Shown here in pieces: positions 56,550-64,000 of a stretch of DNA of 64,000 nucleotides. The position numbers and the translations under genes are program-made. This DNA is from Myxococcota bacterium (GTDB taxonomy: Bacteria > Myxococcota > XYA12-FULL-58-9 > JALHOP01), in the NCBI GenBank assembly GCA_022842935.1, contig JALHOP010000009.1:1-64000 (forward strand). The letters are read 5' to 3'. Each line of letters opens with the position of its first letter. Position 1 is the first letter of the stretch. The notes beneath the pieces are model-generated. The model was given only the letters and a program-made list of their open reading frames with translations. It searched no databases and was not told where the DNA came from.

Positions 56550-58162
56550 ACCGGCCCGAACCCTCTCTCTGGAACGAAGTCGAAGCCGCGCGGCGGCTGC
56601 CATGGTTGCTCGTCTTTCGAGCGGCCATCGGCACCGTTCTGCTGCTCGTCACCATCATCGTCGACCTCGCCGACTGGCGCATGGAGCGCGTCTCAGCAAC
56701 GCTCTATGCTGTCTCTGCCGGGATTTACTTTTTGGTCGTGGTGCTGGGGCTCCTGCTACGCAATGGCGTGCAGCCCCTGGTCCTGGGGTCGGTGCATCTG
56801 GCGGCGGCCATCTTCACGGCCTACCTCGTGGTGGGCGCGACGGGTGGAGTCGAGAGCGGCCTTGCCTACCTGTATTTCCTGGCGATTCTCGATGGCGCCA
56901 TCATTGGTGGTCGCAGGGTCGCGCTCGCGGTGGCAACCGGCTGCGCTCTCGTTTATGGCGGACAGATCGTCGCGCAGTTCTATGGCTATACCGGTGGGAG
57001 TGTCGCGCCGGACGATAGCATCTATGCCAACGCTGTCGTCTCTCACCTCGCGGGCTTCTATCTCATCGCTCTGCTTGCGGGCTACCTGGGCGAGCTGCTG
57101 CGCACCGCGCGCGCCGAAACCGGGGCGGCGCAAACGGACCGCGACCTTGCAGAACGTCTGCACGAGCAGATCTTGCAGGCGCTGCCCCTCGGCGTACTCA
57201 CGATCGACGCCGAACGCTATGTGCGCACGGCCAACGACGCCGCAGCGCGTATACTCGGCCGCTCGCTCGAGGAGCTCGTGGGCGAGCGCGTTCCGTTGGG
57301 GCTCGCCGCGGACCTTGGTGGCCCGGCATCCAAAGAAGTCAGCTACCACATCAGGGGAGACGACAAGCGTCTTGGCGTGACGTTTGCTCGAACGGACGCT
57401 CCGGGAGGCTCGCTCGGCCTCTTGGTCATCGAGGACCGAACGGAGATGCGGGCGCTGGAACATGATCTGCAGACGAAAGAGCGCCTGGCCTCGCTTGGAC
57501 AAATGGCTGCGGGTATCGCCCACGAGATCAGAAATCCACTCGCCGCGATCTCCGGTGCGGTCGAGCTGATGCGTGGCTCCGATGATGCGACCTCGCGGTC
57601 CACTTTAGAAGATATCGTCGCGCGCGAAATCGAGCGGCTCAATGCCATGATCGTCGACTTCCTAGGCTACGCCCGACCCATGCGCCCCGAGCGCGGGCAG
57701 ATCGACATGGTGGCGCTTGCACGCGAGGTGTGTGCGCTGATCACCCAGGATCCGCGCTGGTCGACGCGCATCCTCGACGTCGTCGCCTCGGGTCGCGCAA
57801 TAGCCGACGTCGACGCCGGCCAGATGCGCCAGGTGCTGTGGAACCTCCTGCGTAACGCCGTCGAAGCGTCGTCCGCCGAGAGCACGGTGCAGCTCTGTGT
57901 TGGCGTCATCGACGGCATGGTGGAGCTGGCCGTGCTCGATGAGGGGCCGGGTATCGCGCCCGAGGTCTTGAAGCACCTCTTCGAGCCCTTCCGCACCACC
58001 AAAGCGGACGGCACGGGCCTCGGGCTTGCCATGGTTCACCGCATCATCGACGCGCATCAGGGCACCATCGACATCGTCAATCGCGACGCCCGCGGGGCGG
58101 TCGCCACGGTCCGTCTGCCTCTCGGCGCTGTGAGCGCCCCCCCGGAGCACCTGTCGCGATGA
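56546..58162 (+). CDS. pilS: Sensor histidine kinase PilS
   Basis: 538 aa from GTG 56546. Five or six N-terminal membrane segments (about 18-185), a PAS-like segment (LPLGVLTIDAERYVRTANDAAARILG), an H-box with phospho-acceptor His326 (GIAHEIRNPLAAISGAVELM), N-box WNLLRNAVEAS, and G-boxes DEGPGIAPE and GTGLGLAMV. In Myxococcus and Pseudomonas PilS/PilR controls pilin expression. Forms a pair with the sigma-54 activator encoded 41 bp downstream. Confidence 0.95.
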   Translation: MNRPEPSLWNEVEAARRLPWLLVFRAAIGTVLLLVTIIVDLADWRMERVSATLYAVSAGIYFLVVVLGLLLRNGVQPLVLGSVHLAAAIFTAYLVVGATGGVESGLAYLYFLAILDGAIIGGRRVALAVATGCALVYGGQIVAQFYGYTGGSVAPDDSIYANAVVSHLAGFYLIALLAGYLGELLRTARAETGAAQTDRDLAERLHEQILQALPLGVLTIDAERYVRTANDAAARILGRSLEELVGERVPLGLAADLGGPASKEVSYHIRGDDKRLGVTFARTDAPGGSLGLLVIEDRTEMRALEHDLQTKERLASLGQMAAGIAHEIRNPLAAISGAVELMRGSDDATSRSTLEDIVAREIERLNAMIVDFLGYARPMRPERGQIDMVALAREVCALITQDPRWSTRILDVVASGRAIADVDAGQMRQVLWNLLRNAVEASSAESTVQLCVGVIDGMVELAVLDEGPGIAPEVLKHLFEPFRTTKADGTGLGLAMVHRIIDAHQGTIDIVNRDARGAVATVRLPLGAVSAPPEHLSR

Positions 58163-58203
58163 CCCTCGACGGCGTGGCGCTGGGACGATAAGGTCTCGCA
58201 ATC

Positions 58204-59604
58204 GTGGCACAAATCGTCGTCGTCGATGATGAGCGCTCCATGCGCGAGATCTTGCAGACCCTGCTCGAGCGGGAGGGCCACACCGTCGCGACCGCGGCCG
58301 ACGTGAAGTCGGGCCTCGAGACCGCCAAAGCACTGCAGCCCGACCTCGTGTTTACCGACCTGAAGCTGCCCGATGGCTCCGGGATGGAAGTCTTGACGGG
58401 TGTGCGTGAGGCGCTCCCCGAGACCCAAGTCATCATCATGACGGCCTTCGCGACCACCGAAAACGCGGTCTCGGCGATGCGCCTCGGCGCCTACGACTAT
58501 CAGATCAAGCCTTTCAAGATGGACGAGATCCGCGTCCTCACGCAAAAGGCACTCGAGAAGCGCGAGCTCATTCGTGAGAACCGCGAGCTCATCGGACAGC
58601 TGCAAGGGCGCTACGGCTTCACCAACATTGTCGGCCGCAGCCCGCGCATGACCGAGCTGGTGGCGATGATCGAAAAGGTGGCCAAGTCGCGTGCCAACGT
58701 GCTCATCGAGGGCGAGAGCGGTACGGGTAAAGAGCTGGTCGCCCGTGCCATCCACGACGCTTCGCCACGCGCCGGAGGACCGTTCGTCGCTGTCAACTGT
58801 GGCGCCATTCCCGAGACGCTCATTGAAGCAGAGCTGTTCGGCCACGTCGCCGGCGCCTTTACCGGTGCCACCAAGGCGCGCGCGGGTCTCTTCGAGACCG
58901 CCCACGGGGGAACCTTGCTGCTCGACGAGATCGGGGAGCTGCCGCAGCCCATGCAGGTGAAGCTCCTGCGCGTTATTCAGGAGCGCTTGGTGCGCCGCGT
59001 CGGCGAAGAGAAAGAGCGTGAGGTGGACGTCCGCATCGTCGCCGCGACCAACCGCGATCTGCAGCAGATGGCGCAGCAAGGTAAGTTCCGCGAAGATCTC
59101 TTCTATCGCTTAAACGTCGTCCGCATTCGCGTACCACCGCTGCGTGAGCGGAGCGACGACGTACCTCTGCTCGCGCGCACGTTTCTTGCCAAATTCGCAA
59201 GCGAGCTGGGCAAGACGCTCGACGGCTTCACCGAGTCCGCGATGAACGCGCTCAAGAGCTTTCCGTTTCCGGGCAACGTTCGCGAGCTCGAGAACGTGGT
59301 CGAGCGCGCGGTCGCCTTGGCTGGCGGCCAGTCTATCGATCTCGCAGACCTCCCGGACGAAGTGCGCAAAGCGGCTTCGACCGTGCCCTCGAGCGCCATG
59401 ACATTGCCAGAACAAGGCATGAACCTCGAGGCGACGCTCGACGCTTTGGAGCGTAGCCTCATACAGCAAGCGCTAGAGAAGAGCGGTGGCGTCAAGACAC
59501 GCGCGGCGGAGCTCTTGGGACTGACCTTCCGGTCGCTGCGTTACCGCTTGAAGAAGCTTGGCATGCAGGGGGGCGAAGGCGAGGGCGATGACGAAGAGGC
59601 TTGA
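58204..59604 (+). CDS. pilR: Sigma-54-dependent response regulator PilR
   Basis: 466 aa. Receiver domain with phospho-Asp52 (VFTDLKLPDGSG), AAA+ domain with Walker A GESGTGKE, the sigma-54 contact loop GAFTGA (217-222) and DEIGELPQ, and a C-terminal Fis-type helix-turn-helix (IQQALEKSGGVKTRAAELLGL). Activates transcription with RpoN, encoded at 14.8-16.5 kb. In M. xanthus pilA follows directly; here the 3' end overlaps hldE by 17 bp and no pilin gene follows. Confidence 0.95.
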   Translation: MAQIVVVDDERSMREILQTLLEREGHTVATAADVKSGLETAKALQPDLVFTDLKLPDGSGMEVLTGVREALPETQVIIMTAFATTENAVSAMRLGAYDYQIKPFKMDEIRVLTQKALEKRELIRENRELIGQLQGRYGFTNIVGRSPRMTELVAMIEKVAKSRANVLIEGESGTGKELVARAIHDASPRAGGPFVAVNCGAIPETLIEAELFGHVAGAFTGATKARAGLFETAHGGTLLLDEIGELPQPMQVKLLRVIQERLVRRVGEEKEREVDVRIVAATNRDLQQMAQQGKFREDLFYRLNVVRIRVPPLRERSDDVPLLARTFLAKFASELGKTLDGFTESAMNALKSFPFPGNVRELENVVERAVALAGGQSIDLADLPDEVRKAASTVPSSAMTLPEQGMNLEATLDALERSLIQQALEKSGGVKTRAAELLGLTFRSLRYRLKKLGMQGGEGEGDDEEA

Positions 59605-61051
59605 GCTCTCAGTGAGCAGCCTGCGCGATGTCGTGAAGGCTTTCGCAGGCGCGCGTGTCTGGGTCGTCGGCGACGTGATGCTCGACGAGTACATCACCGG
59701 TGACGTGCGCCGGATTTCGCCGGATGCGCCCGTTCAGGTGGTCAACGTCGCGGACGCCTACGTTCGCTTAGGCGGAGCTGCGAACGTTGCCCACGGCGTC
59801 GCCGCTCTCGGTGCTCAGGTCGAGCTCGTTGGCGTCATCGGCAGCGACCCTTCCGGCGAGCAAGTGCGCATGGCGTGCGCGACCGCGGGCATCGGTTGCG
59901 ACGGGCTCATCGTCGATAGCGCGCGCCCGACCACCCGCAAGCTGCGCGTTGTCGCTCGTCATCAGCACGTGTTGCGTCTCGACTGGGAAGAGGTGCGCGC
60001 CTATCCCGCGCCACCGATCATCGCGGCCTTCGACGAGCTCGCGGGCCGCGCGCCCGACGTCATCGTGCTGAGTGACTATGCGAAAGGCACGTTGAGCGAC
60101 GCCGCGGTCGCGCACATGATTGCTTGGGCGCGCAAACAAGGCGTCCCCGTGCTCGTCGACCCGAAGCGCAACGACTTCGAGGCCTATCGGGGTGCCTCGG
60201 TCATCACTCCGAACGCCAAGGAGCTCGCCGCCGCCGCTGGTAGCCAACCCGCCGACCTACGCGCCGTCGAAGGCGCTGCTCGCTCGCTCGTGAGACAAGC
60301 GGGTTGTGACGCGATGGTCGTTACGCTCGGCGAAAACGGAATGCTGGTCGTGCCCCGCGACGACGCGGCGTTGCATATTCAGTCGGCCGCCCGCGAAGTG
60401 TACGACGTCACTGGGGCGGGCGATACCGTCATTGCTTTGCTGGCCTTGGGACTAGCGACACGCTTGCCGCTCACCGTGACCGCTGAGCTTGCCAACATCG
60501 CCGCAGGCCTGGTCGTCGAGAAGGTTGGCACGGCAGTCGTCGCGCCGCAGGAGCTCCTCGCGGCGTGCGCGCCTTCGCTCGAGAGCAAGGTCTTGAGCCG
60601 GGACGAACTGGCGGAGCGTATGGCCTGGTGGCGCTTGCAGAAAAAGAAGGTCGTGCTCACCAACGGCTGCTTTGACGTCCTTCATTCGGGACACGTGAGT
60701 CTCCTGCGACACGCGCGCGCGGAAGGTGACGTGTTGGTCGTCGCGATCAATAGCGACGCCTCGGTGCGACGATTGAAAGGCGAAGGTCGCCCGGTCATCG
60801 GTGAAAACGAGCGGGCCATGATCTTGTCCGCGCTCGAGAGCGTCGACGCGGTGGTCGTCTTCGACGAGGATACCCCCGGCGCCCTCATCGAGGTTTGCAC
60901 ACCCGACGTACTGGTCAAAGGGGGCGACTACAAGCCCGAGAACGTCGTTGGTCGCGACGTTGTCGAACGTAATGGCGGGCGTCTGGTTCTCGTTCCGGTG
61001 GTCGAAGGTCGCTCGACGAGTCGCATCGTCGAAAAGATGCGTGGCTCGTGA
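59588..61051 (+). CDS. hldE: Bifunctional heptose-7-phosphate kinase / heptose-1-phosphate adenylyltransferase
   Basis: 487 aa from ATG 59588, within the end of pilR. N-terminal ribokinase-family domain (GDVMLDEYITGDVRRISPDAPVQV, LGGAANVA, DVTGAGDTV) and C-terminal nucleotidyltransferase (TNGCFDVLHSGHVSLL, KGEGRPV, KGGDYKPE). Makes ADP-heptose for the LPS inner core. It sits in the pilus operon, tying LPS-core supply to pilus gene transcription, at least by position. Confidence 0.96.
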   Translation: MTKRLELSVSSLRDVVKAFAGARVWVVGDVMLDEYITGDVRRISPDAPVQVVNVADAYVRLGGAANVAHGVAALGAQVELVGVIGSDPSGEQVRMACATAGIGCDGLIVDSARPTTRKLRVVARHQHVLRLDWEEVRAYPAPPIIAAFDELAGRAPDVIVLSDYAKGTLSDAAVAHMIAWARKQGVPVLVDPKRNDFEAYRGASVITPNAKELAAAAGSQPADLRAVEGAARSLVRQAGCDAMVVTLGENGMLVVPRDDAALHIQSAAREVYDVTGAGDTVIALLALGLATRLPLTVTAELANIAAGLVVEKVGTAVVAPQELLAACAPSLESKVLSRDELAERMAWWRLQKKKVVLTNGCFDVLHSGHVSLLRHARAEGDVLVVAINSDASVRRLKGEGRPVIGENERAMILSALESVDAVVVFDEDTPGALIEVCTPDVLVKGGDYKPENVVGRDVVERNGGRLVLVPVVEGRSTSRIVEKMRGS

Positions 61052-61569
61052 GCTTCGAGCGTGTCGTCGTCGCGCCCGGCGCCGTAGCCCAACCAGGCCG
61101 TATTCGCGCGGTGGTTTTCGACTTCGATGGTGTGATGACCGACAACGCGGTCTACGTCGATCAGAACGGCGTCGAATCCGTCCGCTGCAGTCGTGGTGAT
61201 GGCATGGGCGTCGGCCGTCTGGTCGGGGCTGGCGTGTTCTGCGCTGTGCTTTCGAAAGAGCCGAACCCCGTCGTCGCGGCGCGTTGCAAGAAGCTCAAAA
61301 TCGCATGCCGGCAGGGTGTCGACGACAAGCTTCCAGCGCTCATTGCATGGATGACGGAGCTCGGATTCGCGCAAGCCGATGTCGCCTACGTGGGTAACGA
61401 CGTCAACGACCTCGAGTGCCTCGAGTGGGCCGGCACCGCCATCGCGGTGGCTGACTCCGAGCCCGAGGTCCTGGCCGCGACGCGTATCCACACCGTCCGC
61501 CGCGGCGGCCATGGAGCTGTGCGCGACGTTTGCGAGTGGATCCTCGAGGCACGCGGCGCCGAAGGCTGA
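61048..61569 (+). CDS. kdsC: KdsC-like HAD phosphatase (Kdo-8-phosphate phosphatase)
   Basis: 173 aa from GTG 61048 (GTGA overlap with hldE). Cap-less HAD fold: VVFDFDGVMTDNAVYVDQNG (nucleophile and acid Asp), the C1-type GDGMGV, VLSKEPNPVV, KLPAL, and YVGNDVNDLECL. This is the KdsC pattern; related HADs fused to CMP-sialate synthetases look similar. It would complete the Kdo steps kdsA-kdsC-kdsB present in the window. 75 bp precede the next gene. Confidence 0.88.
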   Translation: MSFERVVVAPGAVAQPGRIRAVVFDFDGVMTDNAVYVDQNGVESVRCSRGDGMGVGRLVGAGVFCAVLSKEPNPVVAARCKKLKIACRQGVDDKLPALIAWMTELGFAQADVAYVGNDVNDLECLEWAGTAIAVADSEPEVLAATRIHTVRRGGHGAVRDVCEWILEARGAEG

Positions 61570-61644
61570 GGCGATTCGCTACACGCACTGCTTGGCAGGC
61601 AAGTTGCTCTATCCACCCGTGTGTATCGCCGGAAGGGGGAGATC

Positions 61645-62025
61645 ATGCGAAAGCGCCTGTTTGGGGTGGTTGCGCTGGGGTTTTTTGGGACAGGTTGCGC
61701 CGGTACTGGGGCAGATGCCGCGCGGCGCTTCGACAAGAATCTCTACGCTCGCGCGCAGGAGCCAGAGCTCGCCGGGCTCGACCCAGCACTCCAGAAGTGC
61801 GCGGGCAACGAGGGTCCGTTGAAGGTCACCTGGAAAGTAGCTGGCGACGGCCATATCGAAGACGTGACGATCGTCGAGCCGAAGGCCTACTCTGAGAAGC
61901 TCCTAAGCTGTGTACGCGCGGCGGCCTATCGCGCACAGTTCACGGCGCCGGCCAACCAAAAGCCGTTGGTCGTCAGCCGTGAAGTGGGCCAAACCTACCT
62001 CGCAGGTGACGGCGCGGAGCTCTGA
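61645..62025 (+). CDS. Small exported protein with AgmX/PglI-like C-terminal domain
   Basis: 126 aa from ATG 61645, with a strong GGAAGGGGGAG ribosome site upstream. Signal sequence MRKRLFGVVALGFFGTGC may end in a weak lipobox. The C-terminal ~80 residues (LDPALQKC...LKVTWKVAGDGHIEDVTIVEP...LLSCVRAAAYRAQF) match the pattern of AgmX/PglI C-terminal or TonB-C-like domains common in myxobacteria, with two cysteines spaced for a disulfide. Probably periplasmic or outer-membrane. A hairpin at 62021-62068 spans its stop. Confidence 0.65.
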   Translation: MRKRLFGVVALGFFGTGCAGTGADAARRFDKNLYARAQEPELAGLDPALQKCAGNEGPLKVTWKVAGDGHIEDVTIVEPKAYSEKLLSCVRAAAYRAQFTAPANQKPLVVSREVGQTYLAGDGAEL

Positions 62026-62068
62026 CCCCTACGCTCGGTTGTGCCGGTCCGACGCGGCTGGGGTTAGA
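62021..62068. terminator. Inverted repeat spanning both stop codons of a convergent pair
   Basis: TCTGACCCC (62021-62029) pairs with GGGGTTAGA (62060-62068), 9 bp with one G-T pair and a 30-nt loop. The arms contain the stops of the small exported protein (+) and the ABC permease (-). Same design as at 36632-36680. Confidence 0.4.
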
Positions 62069-62845
62069 TAGCCCGACGGCGCGTGAACACCACCATCGCG
62101 ACCATGAGGATGACCGCAGCATAGAGCACACCGTAGCCGATCCCGAAGCCAACGAAGGCGCCAGGGACGGGTAGGGCATTGGCCGCTTGGCCGCGGACCG
62201 AGAGATTTTGTAGGTCGGGCAACACGTAGTAGGCAAAACGCAGCACGTAGCCAGTTTCTTTGCCCTCCGCGATCTGGCGGTTGGCAATGCGCATGACGTC
62301 GTCGGCAAGACTCCCGGCGACGATGATGCCGGCGGCGTAAGCGGCTGCGAGCGCAGGGACCGCCATGGTCGAGAACATGAGCGCGATAGCGGCCACGACG
62401 CCGATCTCCACGAGCTCCAAGGGCCACTGGATCCAGAGGGCCGTCGGCACGGGGTCTCCGTAAATCCACGTGGTAAGGGCCGTGGCGATGATCATCACGC
62501 TGACCACCGCCCACATCGCGAACACGACACCCAGATATTTGCCCAGAATGAACGCCCAGCGTGGCATTGGACGGGCGAGGACGGGGAATGCGGTGTGTTT
62601 GGAGATCTCTCCAGCGAAGCTCACGACTGCTAAGGCTATGGTCATGGCGCTGCCGATGACGCTGGCGGCACCGAGACCAATATCGACGATGAGGCGGGCA
62701 CGCTCGCCGATTGCGATGGCGGCCGCTGTGACGGACAGGCCGACGAGGATGATGCCGAATGCCAAGGCAATGAGCAGCAGCTTGTTGCGCAGCGCTTCGA
62801 GGGTCGTGGTCCAGGCGACGACGCCCGCGGCGCGGAGGTTCTTGG

Positions 62846-62849
<4 letters not shown>
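62064..62849 (-). CDS. ABC-2 type transporter permease (possible PilI)
   Basis: 261 aa with about six membrane segments (LLLIALAFGIILVGLSV, ASVIGSAMTIALAVVSFAG, LGVVFAMWAVVSVMIIATAL, VEIGVVAAIALMFSTMAV, AAYAAGIIVAGSL, GYGVLYAAVILMVAMVVF). ABC-2 exporter permease downstream of its ATPase (ATGA overlap). In M. xanthus a similar pair, PilH/PilI, lies near the pil cluster and affects pilus export; the location here makes the same identity attractive but unproven. Confidence 0.8.
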
Positions 62850-63768
<919 letters not shown>

Positions 63769-63772
<4 letters not shown>

Positions 63773-64000
63773 TCGGGTGGCAGCTGATCTTCACGATACG
63801 GGGGATGCCAGCCATCCGAAAAAATCGCGCCGGCAGCCTGCGGCTTCAAGCGCAGACGTGACCCCTCGGAGTCGCTATGGACGAAGCCGTCGCTCTCCAA
63901 ACGATAGGGCTTGCCGAAGGGGTCATGCGGCGGCTCGCGGAGGTAACCTGCCGTCACGAAGTCGGCGATGCTCTTGGGTTCGACTCCATGCTCACCGTGA
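63769..64000 (-). CDS. C-terminal end of a protein cut by the window edge (possible PilG)
   Basis: Only the last ~76 codons are visible; the frame is open to base 64000, so GTG 63957 is not necessarily the start. The sequence (SIADFVTAGYLREPPHDPFGKPYRLESDGFVHS, then LRLKPQAAGAIF) has the DP[FW]GxPY motif seen in pilin-like and secretion-associated envelope proteins. Directly upstream of the ABC ATPase (ATGA overlap), where M. xanthus has pilG in a pilG-pilH-pilI order. Identity is a positional inference. Confidence 0.5.

Overview
The window reads as chromosome of a high-GC Gram-negative bacterium of the Myxococcota (former Deltaproteobacteria) type. The reasons are a membrane-anchored Ser/Thr kinase with a PEGA tail, a Myxococcus-style pilB-pilT-pilC-pilS-pilR cluster with a sigma-54 activator, an AgmX/PglI-like small envelope protein, LPS genes (Kdo and heptose synthesis, LptA, LptB, an LpxL-type acyltransferase), and a sugar-permease-free regulatory PTS next to rpoN. 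The order within the phylum cannot be fixed from the sequence alone. Genes are packed tightly: about 19 junctions are 4-bp NTGA overlaps (ATGA, GTGA, TTGA and one apparent CTGA), so translational coupling is the rule. No tRNA, rRNA, CRISPR array or transposase was recognised, and no gene-free stretch reaches 300 bp.

Layout. 1-5420 (+): 3' part of comEC, a Ser/Thr kinase, a PEGA protein and a small unknown. 5417-19675 (-): a long co-directional array of arginase, outer-membrane-like protein, phosphoesterase, rpoN, a 1435-aa modular protein ending in a LAS-type murein endopeptidase domain, then ptsN-hprK-rapZ-EIIA(Man)-HPr-ptsI. 19778-28385: lptB and a kdsB-pyrG-kdsA-SDR-acyltransferase-lptA operon on the minus strand, broken by two plus-strand genes (a DUF1579-like protein and a catalytically degenerate M20 homologue). 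28511-36615: an accessory-looking region of unrecognised proteins (1140, 314, 237 and 358 aa) with a LuxR-type regulator and a GAF-like protein. The 314- and 358-aa proteins are paralogues. 36665-44994 (-): coaBC, tamB and a large Omp85 (tamA-like) gene. 45155-48386 (+): HEAT-like protein, DDAH-like hydrolase and rho. 48402-49670 (-): an unknown 422-aa protein. 49826-52271 (+): a metallo-beta-lactamase-fold remnant followed by tandem membrane paralogues. 52458-61569 (+): pilBTCSR, hldE and a kdsC-like gene. 61645-64000: a small secreted protein facing an ABC-2 exporter pair and the 3' end of one more gene, possibly pilI-pilH-pilG.

Functional threads. Outer-membrane and LPS biogenesis (kdsA, kdsB, kdsC, hldE, lptA, lptB, acyltransferase, TamA/TamB) and type IV pili dominate. 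ComEC together with pilB/pilT makes natural DNA uptake plausible. RpoN and the sigma-54 activator PilR are both in the window. The ancestral lptA-lptB-rpoN-(hpf)-ptsN gene order is still readable but has been opened by insertions. The strongest candidates for something undescribed are the four-module murein-endopeptidase protein lodged between rpoN and ptsN, and the LuxR-associated 28.5-36.6 kb block with its divergent paralogue pair. Both consist of proteins without visible Sec signals, and their function is unknown.
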